Positions 30,893 through 41,875 of a stretch of DNA of 64,000 bases are shown piece after piece. The stretch covers positions 62,001-126,000 of the forward strand of contig JASPKZ010007555.1 of NCBI GenBank assembly GCA_030220185.1, read 5' to 3'. The notes beneath the pieces are model-generated. The model made no database searches. It was not told the origin of the DNA and was given only the letters and a program-made list of their open reading frames with translations. This DNA comes from Diploptera punctata. Lineage: Eukaryota > Arthropoda > Insecta > Blattodea > Blaberidae. The stretch's first letter is position 1; each line of letters opens with the position of its first letter. Made by a program: the position numbers and the translations under genes.

Positions 30893-31518
30893 TACTCATT
30901 CCCATCTCAATCCACATGAAGTTGATTTTATAATAAATTAGTTTTAAAGTAGAGTAGTATGAATTTTTAATAGTCCATCCCTGTCTGTAAAACTCAACAT
31001 TTATTTAATTGCACGACCTTTCAATCTTCTTGAAGTTGGGTTTGTATTTCTCTGTTAAGATTAGTTTAAAGAAGAAGATTATGAATATTGAACAATCCAT
31101 TCCTATGTCTGTAATATTCACCACATATGTTAGTTCACTACCATCTCATTCCACATGAAGTTGAGTTTACATTAAAAATACTTTAAATAAGAATTTTTGA
31201 ACAATCCATCCCTATAACTGAAGAATGTTGACTCTTCACTCACCCTTTCAATCCATATGAAGTTGGGTTAAAAGTACTCTTTAAAAAACAATATTATGAA
31301 TTTTGATCAAATCATACCTATGACTGTAAAACTCATCAACCTCTCAATCCTTTTGAAGTTGAGTTGAAATTAGTGTGTGTGTATATTCTAAAGCCATCTA
31401 TTACATTTGTGTTTTGGGTTAGTTAAAATTAGTTTAGAGAAGAGTATTATTAATTTTGTACAATCCATCCCTTTGTCTCTAAAACTTACCCATCACCCTC
31501 TCAATCAACTTGAAGAGT
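30893..31518. repeat. Degenerate tandem repeat of about 115-130 bp, about five units
   Basis: Recurring blocks caatccatccctatgtctgt and tctcaatccacatgaagttg (both variable) alternate from 30893 to 31518, directly before the last TUFM exon. Units are strongly diverged; there is no frame. Confidence 0.65.
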
Positions 31519-31580
31519 AGTTTGCAGTACTTTTCTGTATTTCTAAATTAAGTTTGCCATCTCATGTGTTTTATTTTCAG

Positions 31581-31764
31581 GTTAGTATTAAAAATGATTA
31601 GACCTATGGTAGTGGAACAAGGTCAGAGGTTTACGCTGCGAGATGGAGCCCTAACTCTTGGAACAGGAGTCGTGACAAAAGTGATGCCACAACTTTCTGA
31701 GAGAGAAAGGCTTTCACTTATTGAAGGAAAGAAAGCTCGACTTGCTGCTGCAGGACAGAAGTAA
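31581..31764 (+). CDS. TUFM: Mitochondrial elongation factor Tu, last coding exon with stop
   Basis: Continues LVLKMIRPMVVEQGQRFTLR, then DGALTLGTGVVTKVMPQ, the last strands of domain 3; GQRFTLRDG and GTGVV are diagnostic. The protein then runs past the usual bacterial end with a charged tail, ERERLSLIEGKKARLAAAGQ plus K, before TAA at 31762-31764. Such C-terminal extensions are typical of mitochondrial EF-Tu. The acceptor is ttattttcag. The five exons together give 232 intact codons with no frameshift. Confidence 0.96.
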
Positions 31765-32010
31765 AAAGACAGAAATTTAAGTGTAAAGTCAAGTGTTTGT
31801 ATGAACGTGAATGCAGTCGTCAAGTGCATGTCTTCTCCGAATGTAAGAGATGTATTCTAGATCAGTTTCCTTGCATTTATATGACAATTTTTGTTATTAG
31901 TTTTAGAGATTACATCCTGTACATTTCAACATTATATTATAACATTTGTTTATTCGAAACATTGACATCAGAATATTTCAAAATGTTATAAATAAACATT
32001 ATCACAATAA
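31765..32010 (+). promoter_or_regulatory. TUFM 3' untranslated region with polyadenylation signal
   Basis: No coding potential follows the stop. AATAAA at 31991-31996, about 230 bases downstream, is the first good polyadenylation signal, and TG/T-rich sequence lies beyond it. The exact cleavage site is inferred. Confidence 0.6.
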
Positions 32011-32531
32011 GATCTTTAATAATTTTACCAGTTCCAAAGTTTTATTTAATATTTTCATATTTACTTTGAGAAATTACCTTTATTGTACTATGTGACAGTT
32101 TAATTTTTTGTTTGTTTATAATCTTTTCTTTTTTTTTTAATGACTGAAACAAAATTTGGGTGAAGTACATATTCTCTCTAGAGAAATAATGCAGTATTTT
32201 TCTCTGAAAGAGAGAAAGAAATATTACTTTACAAACTTAACAATTTGATCAATATAAAGAAAAAAGCTTTTTGTGACATTTCCTTTACATATGTACACAA
32301 TAAAATTAACCAAGAGATCAAAACACAATTTTTCCCTTTGGTATATTCCTACCCTTTGATATTAAATAATATGGAAAGTTATATTTTATTAATATTTTTC
32401 ACAATTCACTCTGATATGATATGAATGCAATGTGGGCTTATTGTCTTAGGTTACACATTACATGTTTAAACCCAAAAATAATGTCTTGATAGTTGATTAA
32501 CTTATGCCTAATATTGCAAGCTTATAATTAG
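32011..32531. other. Intergenic, nothing recognised
   Basis: AT-rich sequence downstream of TUFM. Confidence 0.4.
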
Positions 32532-32533
32532 TA

Positions 32534-32633
32534 CAGTGAGTTTCACTCGACTTGTGGCCACTAGCGTGGGCAGCAGCCTGAGTTGATGATTCACTTTTCC
32601 CGCTATTGGCCACAGGTCAAGTGAAATTCACTG
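32534..32633. mobile_element. 100-bp MITE with about 30-bp terminal inverted repeats
   Basis: cagtgagtttcactcgactt... at 32534 mirrors ...aagtgaaattcactg ending at 32633, flanked by TA. A Tc1/mariner-type short element. Confidence 0.8.
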
Positions 32634-32739
32634 TATTATTACACAAACATACACATATATAATAAAATTATCAATAATTTATATTTATCTAGCTTTATCA
32701 ATGTACACTAGTTCTGAATCTTAAATAAAAAGCTATGTT

Positions 32740-32830
32740 CATTACTATCCTCAATGCAAAAGATCGCTGGCACATCAGATAAAAGCAGGCCACATGGCCT
32801 AATGCTTGCATGGATGATGATGAAATAAAA
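32740..32830 (+). repeat. LINE-B 3' end fragment
   Basis: aaaagatcgctggcacat to ggcctaatgcttgcatgg plus a short GAT tail, matching the 3' end of the LINE at 3740. Confidence 0.65.
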
Positions 32831-33009
32831 ATATATGAAAATAAAGGTGTACTATTAAACTAAATAGAAACAACTCATTTTGTTGAAAATCAATATTTTT
32901 TTCCAGTACTGTCTTCATATGTTATCAGAGATGTTTGTTTTATCAAGATCCAGAATTGGGAGAGTGCCTAAATTTTATAATATTTGAATTGCTGATATTC
33001 TTCATTATG

Positions 33010-33605
33010 AGCTACTTTTTTTATTATTAATTTAACATTTCTCACTGAAAGATAAATTATATTTGAAGAGAAAAATTTTCGCCTAGGCCAAGACTCGAAC
33101 CCGGGACCTTTGGCTTGCCGGGCCAAATGCTCTACCAACTGAGCTACCGAGGCGAGTTGCGATCTAGATGCAAATTTTTCTCTTATATATGTTGTAATTC
33201 TCTCTCGCCAAATGCTTTTGAAACCATTGCTTCTATCTTTGCAAATGGCGGCTTCTTAGTTAAGAAATTTATTGGGAATTTAACATTACTTTATAAAGCT
33301 AGTAAGGCTTCTAATGATGTTTTTTTATTATTGATTTAACATTTCTCACTGAAAGATAAATTATATTTGAAGAGAAAAATTCCCAATAAATGTCTTCTTA
33401 AAAAAGAAGCCGCCATTTGCAAAGATAGAAGCAATGGTTTCAAAAGCATTTGGCGAGAGGCAATTACAACGTATATAAGAGAAAAATTTGCGTCTAGATC
33501 GCAACTCGCCTCGGTAGCTCAGTTGGTAGAGTATTTGGCCCGGCAAGCCAAAGGTCCCGGGTTCGAGTCTTGATCTAGACGAGAATTTTTCTCTTCAAAT
33601 GTAAT
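33010..33605. repeat. Inverted pair of tRNA-derived units
   Basis: Head 33081-33153 on minus and 33508-33580 on plus, with bodies facing each other; the whole forms an imperfect foldback of about 590 bp. Starts ttatttgaagagaaaaattt and ends with the mirror. Confidence 0.8.
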
Positions 33606-34127
33606 GAGCTACTTTGCACATTTAATACTTAATTTCTATATTTTCTTTTTTTTGTGATCTTTCTTAACCCTGTGCAACCCACAGGTAAAACTCTTGTGTC
33701 CGAGATTTAAATTGCATCCGTTGATGTGATCAGCTTTACAAAGTAGTTTAAGTATATTGTCTGGCAGGTAATGTACAGAAACATTAGAACCGATCTAATC
33801 AGCTCACGACACCTAAAGGAAGTAACACTATGAGGTTTTATTTTTTTACTGACTTAACATCGGAGTTGTCTCCACAAGATACAAAGCGTAGCAAATTAAT
33901 TTTAGAAATTAAAACACAAAGGTTTTGGTAAAGTAAATATGTATAAATTTTGTTTGATTGGATAATATTGATGTGGGGATTGATTAAATCCAGTATTGAA
34001 TGTAAATAGGTACCTTGAATTCATTAATCAGAAATGTTATAATAAAATTTATTACCTTCCATTTTTCTTAAATTTTCAAATTAATGAAGAATAAGATCTT
34101 GAATTATTTAATCAAAATTAAAGTGGA
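33606..34127. other. Intergenic; isolated PLE end motif at 33820
   Basis: ggaagtaacactatgaggtt at 33820 marks a truncated element end. A stretch at about 33665-33830 (cctgtgcaacccacagg to ggtaatgtacagaaac) is also present, diverged, at 60300-60440. Nothing else. Confidence 0.45.
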
Positions 34128-34300
34128 ATTAACACTGTGAGGTATTTTCAATTTATGAATGAGTTGGAGAAAATGTTTTTTATATCTCACCTCATAAAGT
34201 TGCATGTTTTCACAATAAGTAAAATTGACTTTTGAAACCATGCAACTTTATGAGGTGAGATATAAAAAACATTTTCTCCAACCCATCCATAAATCTTGAA
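34128..34300 (-). mobile_element. Palindromic PLE-type element, ribozyme decayed
   Basis: Left end attaacactgtgaggt; arms around cctcataaagttgcatg and its complement. Only fragments of a hammerhead (TTGAAACCATG) remain. Confidence 0.6.
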
Positions 34301-34596
34301 TATATATCAGAAAAATAGTTCATCACTTGTTTTAATTGGTGAACATTTTCATTGATTTTTGTATTATATGTTTTTACTACAGTTCTCTGCAGATGTTTTG
34401 TTACATTATATTTGTTTAAATAGAAAATTACAGTAAATGTCTGTTTTTTATCTTGAAATATGTAATAGAAAATAAAAAAACTTATATTGATAGTCAACTA
34501 AACAAGTATTCTCTTCTTTTTATTTAACTTTTACACTATGGGGTTTAATTTATGGTAAAATTAAATGTTTCTTACCTCTCCACATTTAAATCTTCT

Positions 34597-34643
34597 AAGT
34601 AGATCGTGATTTCGAGACCATAACGGTCTCATCTTCAGTACTT
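34597..34643 (-). ncRNA. Hammerhead ribozyme, canonical core
   Basis: Stem I AAGUA/UACUU, CUGAAGA, stem II GAGACC/GGUCUC, GAAA, stem III UCACGA, UC. Confidence 0.75.
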
Positions 34644-34854
34644 TTTGGCGACTGATATTATGTCAATCAGAAGAAACTCTTCTTCTTCCCTCTGTTGGTG
34701 GACCGATGAACCTCTGGATCAGGTCAAATTTTGCAGGAACTTATCAATTTCAAAATTTCCCGCAAATTTTGACCTGATCCAGAGGTTCATCGGTCCACCA
34801 ACAGAGGAAAGAAGAAGAGTTTCTTCCGATCAACATAACAACAGTCTCCAAAAA

Positions 34855-34901
34855 AAGTACTGAAGATGAGACTGTTGTGGTCTCGAAATCGCGATCTACT
34901 T
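34855..34901 (+). ncRNA. Hammerhead ribozyme, canonical core
   Basis: Stem I AAGUA/UACUU, CUGAAGA, stem II GAGAC/GUCUC, GAAA, fully self-complementary stem III UCGCGA, UC. Confidence 0.78.
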
Positions 34902-34955
34902 AGAAGATTTATATGAGGAGAGGTAAGAAACATTTAATTTTACCATAAGTATTCT

Positions 34956-35880
34956 CTTGTCTTGCCAAATTAATTGTCTGTAGGGGCATGTTGATCTACG
35001 TCTGGCTTTCCATGTAACTCATTATTGAGTATGAGGTAAATCTGATGTAGTCTATATTTATTTATTAAGCCTAATTTGAGGATGTCACCCTAACAACGTA
35101 TTATGGTAGTATATGCCTTTTTAGGGCGATTGCATGGTCTTAAAGTACTGATCTTGTTCTCTCATATATTAAAATGTTGTGTATATCTGAGCTGCCTACA
35201 ATAGTTTGTGCTTCGTGCAGTTATGTTAAAAACACAGCAATTCTCAAACTATGGAAGGCAACAAAGGAAGAAATTAGCCTGTAAACATCTCATACATAAT
35301 AAAGATATGCCTTTTCAGATGGTATTTTGAGCCAGAATAAAACTGTAAAATGAATTATATTTATTTCTTGGTTTTCAAAAGTGCACAATGTCAAAATGTT
35401 GCATATGTTTTCAGTTGCAGGCCACAGCTATTCAAAATTTGACTGACATTTTTATTTATAAAGTACTAAGATGCAAAAAAAAAATTGACAGTGGAAACTG
35501 ATAAAGAATATCGTGAAGTTATTTCATCTTGTTGAAAAAAATGCAACCTTATTCAGTTCTATGGGACAGTTGAATTTTGAAAGAACACTGAATCCATATC
35601 TCATGAAAGAAACCAACAAGTAAGCAGTCTCTTTTTCAGATTCACAAATACCACCAAATTCTTTGTATGCCTTCAGGGAGAGTGTTTGCTTCTAAATTAT
35701 ATGCTAATACATCCAACAAATTCATATTTTTGAAAAAAGAGTATGTAGCCTTGTCACACTCCCAAAGATGAAGCACATTCTGCTTAAACAGACTAAGAAA
35801 AATTAAATTAGGAATTTGGTTCCCTTCTTGAATGAAGACACGAGGAACTGGCATGAAGATTATAGAAGAGTCAAACCTAG
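34956..35880. other. Intergenic; an unrecognised minus-strand frame at 35642-35908
   Basis: The 88-codon frame (FLSLFKQNVLHLWECDKATY then SFFKNMNLLDVLAYNLEANT) has protein-like composition but no family I can name, and runs into a PLE tail. It could be a mobile-element remnant. Confidence 0.3.
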
Positions 35881-35884
35881 GACC

Positions 35885-35990
35885 TAATCGAAACATGTTC
35901 AAGAACAAATCAACATTAATATTGAGATAAGATAAACAGACTCAAAAAATATAATTAAAAGAACCTCAAAATATTACTTCCTAAAATAAA
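35885..35990 (+). repeat. PLE 3' end fragment
   Basis: cgaaacatgttcaagaacaa through gaacctcaaaatattactt matches the right ends of the 20.3 and 22.8 kb elements. Only the 3' half of the hammerhead is left. Confidence 0.7.
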
Positions 35991-36390
35991 ACATTAATAT
36001 AACTAGGATCTCCAGTTGAAGAAACTGAAGGCATAATGATGAACATGTGCTATATATTAACCAAGATATTTTTATTTAGATACAGTTATTATTTTGTTAA
36101 CATTTAGATTACCAGTGGCTTTTGTAGCATTTGATATTTAGTTCAAAAATTTGAGAGAGCTAACTTTTTCAGTTTTCTAATTAGAAAAATATGTTAATAT
36201 TTTGTGTTCTAAATGGGATGCATTCAAAACTTTGGACATTCATTATTTTCTATGTAAAATCTTGTAAAATAATAAAATTTCCATCCAACTTTTACATTAC
36301 CCTAAAAAGGGTGTATACTGAAAAGAAAGGAAATGACTATTATTTTAATATATTACGTTGTTAAAATTTCTTTCTGTATTAATGATGTTG

Positions 36391-36806
36391 TTGGCTGCGA
36401 TGGACTAGTGGTTATGCTCCTTGTCTCTGGTCCCGAGAGCTGCGGGTTCAAACCTGGCCGGGGTCGATGGATTTTTTTAGGATAGAAAACTCCAAGGAGC
36501 AAGTCCTCCGGGAGGGACTTTAAGCCGTGGGTCCCGAGTCTGAAGATTTTCAGGCTCGTAAAAAATCCTTAAGCCTGAATGAAAAGGCCTCTAAGCAAAA
36601 TTTACCGAATTATCCCGTCCTAATACTACCTTGGTTTCCTAGATGTCAGTATGAGGCAGAACACTGACCACTCAAAATGACATCTACACGAAAACAAGTG
36701 TAACTACATTACTATGGTAAAAATTCTTCCCTGTAGGGGAAGAGCGCCTAAATCTCTATAAAGGGGAAATATAGGCTTACAACACAATACAATACAATAC
36801 AATACA
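36391..36806 (+). repeat. SINE family S4, full length with 13-bp target duplication
   Basis: attaatgatgttg at 36378-36390 and 36807-36819. tRNA-like head (gatggactagtggttatg, B box gggttcaaacc), a 416-bp body, and an (ACAAT)n tail. Confidence 0.88.
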
Positions 36807-36819
36807 ATTAATGATGTTG

Positions 36820-37091
36820 GTCAGAGTAATGTATATCAAGGTAGATACTCCATTTTCCTTCAATTGAATAAGTTGGACCAAAGTAGTTTACCAAACTTTA
36901 AACTTCATTTATTTCAGAACATCATATTCAATTATATGCCTTTGTTAGGGTGACGACCTCAATTATATCTTTTCATAAATGAAAATAGTATAAAAATTGT
37001 CTAAAATAGCTCAGCCTCCTATATTTTGGATAATATGGTATGTAAAAATGTTATAAACAGCTAGACACATGACTTAACAAAGTTTGTTAGT
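36820..37091. other. Intergenic, nothing recognised
   Basis: AT-rich. Confidence 0.4.
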
Positions 37092-37103
37092 AATTAATTA
37101 AAT

Positions 37104-37361
37104 TCTTAGTTAAATATGGGAAATAACCTTAGGAGGTTCTTAATTCAATGAATGAGTCACTTTTTATCTTACCTCATACTTATGTTTTTTCAAACATGGG
37201 AACTGCAGTTTTCAAGAGAAGTCCCTCTTATCTTCAGCCGACATTATGACTACATAATAAATAATGGTCGTAATGTGGCTGGAGATAAGAGGGACTTCTC
37301 TTGAGAACTGCAGTTCCCGTGTTTGGAAAAACATGATAAGAAGTGACTCATTCATCCATTC
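37104..37361 (-). mobile_element. Hammerhead palindrome, 258 bp, with 12-bp target duplication
   Basis: aattaattaaat at 37092-37103 and 37362-37373. Left tail gggaaataaccttaggaggt; arms include cttacctcatacttatg. The left-arm ribozyme is complete; the right-arm copy has GAGA for GAAA and CUGGAGA for the core. Confidence 0.85.
37197..37240 (-). ncRNA. Hammerhead ribozyme core, left arm
   Basis: Stem I GG/CC, canonical CUGAAGA, stem II AAGAG/CUCUU, GAAA, palindromic stem III ACUGCAGU, UC. Confidence 0.65.
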
Positions 37362-37373
37362 AATTAATTAAAT

Positions 37374-37737
37374 ACCTAATTGTGATAACCTAAAAATTAG
37401 ATATGATTCTTTTTTGTAATTGTCCCTATAGAGGATGTGAGGAGGAATCTCTCATTATGCAAGACAAGATTTTTTTACACTGAGTAATTAAAATATGAGC
37501 AGGAAGCTGAAAATTATTTCTACTGTAATTTGCAGAATGATACTGAACATTGGAGATATCGAATGTTTACATTCAAAGAAGTCATGCATTAGTGTGTGTT
37601 CTTTACAATTTGCAAATAATGTAGTTATTGCATCATATAAGTGCAGCTGTATTTTGTGATGTTTCGTTTATGTGATAAGAAACATTTATTAAAATGTTAT
37701 TTTTATGTTATGTAAAAGTTTTCTCTTTACTTACAAG
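37374..37737. other. Intergenic, nothing recognised
   Basis: AT-rich. Confidence 0.4.
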
Positions 37738-38480
37738 TATGAGGGTGCTTTGAAAAGTTCTCAGAATGAAATGCATAATAAAAAGTGATCTCATTCAAAC
37801 TATTTTTATTTTACAACGTATTCCCCTGAATACTAAGGCACTTGAGCCATCATTCTTCTAATGCCTATATTCCATCTCAAAAATTAGCTTCCTGAAGGCA
37901 TGCAAAATACTCATCAACTCTGGCCATCAGTTCTTCATTTGAAGAGAATCTTCATGCACCAAGGAAATTTTTTAGCTTAAGGAAGAAATGGAAATCTGAT
38001 GTCGTCATAAAGGCAGGTTGGTAACAATTCATACCTCATGGTGAGTGTGCATTGTTTTGATGAAGACGACTTCCTTCTTTCCTATACCTGGCTTTTTTTT
38101 TCTTATATTTTGGTTTAGTTGGTCCAGGAGGTAAGCATATTATTCTCCTATAGTTGTTTGACCAGACGGATGATAAGCATCGACAGAATCCCTTCCACAT
38201 TCCAGAAAATTATTGCCATGACCTTTCTGGCCAACTGTATTCTTTTGCTTTCTTTGGTGATGAATTAACTTGTTTTGACCGTTGTTTTGTTTCTGAGGTA
38301 TAGTCGTGGGATCGTGCCTCGTTTGTGATCATGTACCAGTGCAAAAATTTGTGGATTTTTCTGAAAATGGTCCAGACATCTGCACTCTGATGTATTTTCG
38401 ATCTTATGTTAATCTTGACACCCGTATAGAAGATACAGCAAACTCCCAATTTTCCGGGCATGACTCTTCCTACTGTATTT
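37738..38480 (-). pseudogene. Mariner-like element remnant, second family
   Basis: The terminal repeat tatgagggtgctttgaaaag at 37738 resembles mariner ends but differs from the 18880 element. On the minus strand, SETKQRSKQVNSSPKKAK is the degraded post-DETW region of a mariner transposase. The N-terminal end is missing and DETW itself is lost. Confidence 0.6.
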
Positions 38481-38744
38481 TTAAAAATGAAGATAAATAC
38501 TGTACTTATTCTGTATTGTTTTGAAAAAGTCTTTATTTTTAAATGCGCTTAAAAACTTGCACAATAGAGTAACCTTCACTCACAACCCCCTCCCCTGGCG
38601 TGTTTAACAGTACTCGCCAACACTCTGAGACTACAGTACAATGAATGACGCAGTTATTGTCAACAAAGTACGTGAGGGAGGGGAAGGAGAAAGTGAAGAC
38701 GAAAATGCACCGATGCTTGAAAATAAAATTAGCCAAGTCACCAA

Positions 38745-38870
38745 GATTGTACTGAAGATGAGACCGTTATGGTCTTGAAATTGTGATCTACTTACAAGAT
38801 TTATATGAGGAGAGGTAGGAAACATTTGACTTTATCATAAATTAAACCTCATAGTGATTAATTCCTGTAA
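38745..38870 (+). mobile_element. PLE 3' end with intact hammerhead
   Basis: Single arm only: ribozyme, atatgaggagaggtaggaaa, then the end aaacctcatagtgattaatt. The partner arm is missing. Confidence 0.72.
38747..38793 (+). ncRNA. Hammerhead ribozyme, canonical core
   Basis: Stem I GUA/UAC, CUGAAGA, stem II GAGACC/GGUCUU, GAAA, stem III UUGUGA, UC. Confidence 0.7.
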
Positions 38871-38878
38871 AAGTTAAA

Positions 38879-39085
38879 TAAATGGGAAATAACATTATGA
38901 GGTTCTTGATTCATAAATTAATGAGTCATGTTTCTTTAAACACGGGGAACTAGTTTTCAAGAGAACCATCTCTCTCATTTTCAACTGACATTATGAGATG
39001 GTTCTCTTGAAAACTAGTTCCCCGTGTTTAAAGAAAAATGAGGTACGATGTAGAAATGACTCATTAATTTACTGTATTGGATGTT
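38879..39085 (-). mobile_element. Hammerhead palindrome element
   Basis: Left tail gggaaataacattatgaggt; arms from taatgagtcatg outward. Abuts the LINE-C 5' region. Confidence 0.75.
38944..38988 (-). ncRNA. Hammerhead ribozyme-like core with U3/A8
   Basis: UUGAAAA core, stem II GAGA.../UCUC, GAAA, palindromic stem III ACUAGU, UC. Stem I is weak (one clear pair). Confidence 0.5.
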
Positions 39086-39099
39086 TAGTGTAGAATAAC

Positions 39100-41385
39100 T
39101 TAGTTGGATTATCCGTGTTTTTTTATTTATTTTCCATGCATATCTCAGTCCCAATGGCCCCTCAAAATCCACCTCAGTGGTCCACGTTCCGAGGGATGGG
39201 CATGGGGAAGTACGGAATAGCCTATTGGGGTGATGTGCGGTGGGGACTAATTTCCCCGTGACCGCTACGGTAGCCAAGAAGGCCCAATACGAATCCCAAA
39301 TGAGGCTCTGGTTAGGTCCCCCAAATGCGGGGGTTGGCGAAGGGCTGACAACCCTTTCCATAAATAATAATTGTTACGTTTCCTGCAAAGAGAGATAAAG
39401 CCGGACAGATCAGTAGGCATAGACTTTGGCTAAGAAAAAGGACAATGATTTTGGCAACTTGGAACATACAAGTTTGGAATACTAAGAATAATGAAGTACT
39501 TAACAAAATTACAAGGAAGTGGGTGGATATAGCAGTTCTGACAGAAAGGGAAAGGTCAAGAAATGATTGATGAATATATGCATGTATGGAGTGGAGTGGA
39601 AAAATCGGAGAGAGCTAAAGGAGGAGTATCAATTTTAATTAAGAAGAAATGGAAATCCCCAATAAAACAAATAGAAGAAATAAATGAAAGATTTATAGTT
39701 ATGGAAATAACAATGTATAGTAAAGAATTAGTAATAATAGGTACATGTGCCCCAACAAATTATGCATCACAAGTAATAAAGGAACATTACTTTGAAAAAT
39801 GTACTGGATTGGTAGAAAAGATTTCTCAAAAGAAGGAATTAATAATTATGGGAGATTTGAATAGCAGAGTTGGAAAGGGGACAGGTGACATAGTTGGTCC
39901 ATATGGAGAAGATATTGAGAATAAAAATGGACAACATTTAAAATGCAAAGTGAATGACCTAATTATTATGAATTCGATGTTTAAACATCGGGACATCCAT
40001 AGATATACATGGGAACAACGCACTAAAGGTCTAAGATCGATAATTGATTGTGTAATAGTGAGAAATGGAGAAATATTATAGTTCAAGATGTTAGAGCGAA
40101 TCGAGGACCCGAATGTGAATGGATCATTATATGCTGTCAACTAGGACAGTATGCCCTATAAACAGGCAAAAGGTAAATAAAGATCAAAATATAAAAATAG
40201 AAAATTAATTAGAAAAATGTAGACATAATCTACATTTACTACAGGATGAGAGTATTAAAAATCTATATGCCCAACGCCTCACCGAAAAATTAAAATTTGA
40301 TGAAGATTGGAACTCTGTCGTTACTTATGAACATTTGAAAAAATATGTAGGCCCTACATGAAGCAGCAAGAGAAGCACTTGGTCTGGAAAATGATAAACA
40401 CCATAAAACCATTGGGTGAATAAGGAAATACTTGATGTAACAGAAAAGAAAAATGCATATAAAAAATATTTAAGTTCCAAGAAAGATGAAGATTATCAAA
40501 GTTATAACATACTTAAAAGAAAGGTTAAAGCAGAAGTCTGGAAGCATAAAAAAGAAATGTGGAGAAATCGAACATACAGTAGGCTATTCAAAGTCAGCCC
40601 AGGCATGGAGGACAATTACAAACATGCGAAATGATAATATGACAAATTTAGTACCAATGAAAACTTTTCAGAAATATTTTAAAATGCTTTTAACAAAAAC
40701 TAGGAGAGAATTTATAGATTATGCTACACTGGATAATGGAAAGGGTAACTTAATAGAACCTATAACAGAAGAGGAGGTAGGAAACGTGTTGAGAAGAGCA
40801 AAAAATGGAAAAGCGGCAGGTCCAGGAGGAATAACCATGGAACTAATTAAATATGGTGGTTCAGGAATTATAAGAATTTTAACTAGACTTTTTAACCAAG
40901 TGATAGAAGGAGATCCTATTGCAGATGAGTGGAAGTCATTGTATATTAGTGCAATATACAAAAATAAAGGGAATAAAAGAGATCCAGTAAACTATAGAAG
41001 GCAGCAGTTAGTAGAATGTTAAGTGCAATTATTAAAATTAGATTGGAGGAACTAATACAAAATAAAATATCAGAAGAACAAACAGGTTTCACAGCAGGTA
41101 AATCGTGCCTTGATAATATATTTGTGATTAGGCTGATTACAGAAAAATGTTGGAAAAGAAGTTCATATGGCATTTATAGACCTGGAAAAGGCATATGACT
41201 CTGTACCCATCAACAAGCTTTGGGTGGCAATGGAGAAGTTTGGAATACCTAAATCTCTTATATATTTTATAAAAAGAATGTATGATTGTAAAGCAAGTAT
41301 TAAGGTTGGAAATAGAGTATCCTCAGAATCTGATATAACAAAAGGATTAACATGGAGTTTGCTGTACTCAATTCCTTAGCCAAAA
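39100..41385 (+). pseudogene. LINE-C: endonuclease and reverse transcriptase, 3'-truncated
   Basis: A 5' untranslated segment (about 39130-39380) is followed by an AP-type endonuclease: LATWNIQVWN, GGVSILIKKKWK, IIMGDLNSRVG, YTWEQRTKGLRSIIDCVIV (39563-40081). After frame changes come WRTITNMRNDN-like linker sequence, RRAKNGKAAGPGGITMELIK (40795), WKSLYISAIYKNKGNKRDPV, EEQTGFTAGKSCLDNIFVI and MAFIDLEKAYDSVPINKLW (41167). It stops at about 41380, before the YADD box, where a mariner remnant begins. Distinct from LINE-A and LINE-B. At least four frame breaks. Confidence 0.87.
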
Positions 41386-41875
41386 TGTGATATGCTCGTT
41401 CAGATGATGTTCCTACCTATAGTTTCAGCAATTTCTTGCACTTTCAGATGGTAATTTTCCAAGACCATTTCATGTATTTTTGCCATCTTTTTTGGGGTAG
41501 TGACACATTTTTTGCAAGCACTATGCAATAATCTTCTAAGCTCTCCTGGCCAAATATTGGTCCAATTCGTAATGATTGAATATGGAGCAAGTCCTCCAGT
41601 GTGTTCTGAAAATGCACAAATTAAATTTGCTATCATACCTTCTTTTACAAAGTACTTTATCACTGGTTGTAACTTTTTTTATTAAAAAATCACTACATGG
41701 GAACAACAATAGAGAGGCGGCATCTGCACCATAGCACTCCTTCCAGATCACTGATATGCCACATGTTTATTCATGAAGGTAACTAGTTATTATGTCAGAA
41801 TCAGGGTATCTTAGTAGTAACCTCTGTTTGTAATTCCGAGAACTTTTAAAACCATCCTTATATATCCTACTCTCA
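41386..41875 (-). pseudogene. Mariner-like remnant, N-terminal part
   Basis: Minus strand: VTTPKKMAKIHEMVLENYHL then KVQEIAETIG, the second helix-turn-helix of a mariner transposase, with weak ERxxHIL-like sequence after it. A degraded terminal repeat (ttccgagaacttttaaaacc near 41840) resembles that of the 37738 remnant. The middle is not alignable by eye. Confidence 0.5.

Larger units (their letters stand above)
34530..34955. mobile_element. Palindromic PLE 3' module with two intact hammerheads
   Basis: Left end acactatggggtt, arms 34555-34755 and 34757-34945. The centre retains inverted endonuclease C-terminal codons (ANFDLIQRFIGPPTEE on plus, from about 34754). Related to the 26.9-30.0 kb element. 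Confidence 0.82.

Noticed and set aside
1472..31764. Bacterial or pseudogene origin of the EF-Tu sequence
   Set aside because: Five in-frame exons with proper splice sites and a mitochondrial-type C-terminal tail show a nuclear, intact gene.
37285..37320. Right-arm hammerhead of the 37104 element
   Set aside because: CUGGAGA core and GAGA in place of GAAA; probably inactive, so only the left-arm copy is listed.
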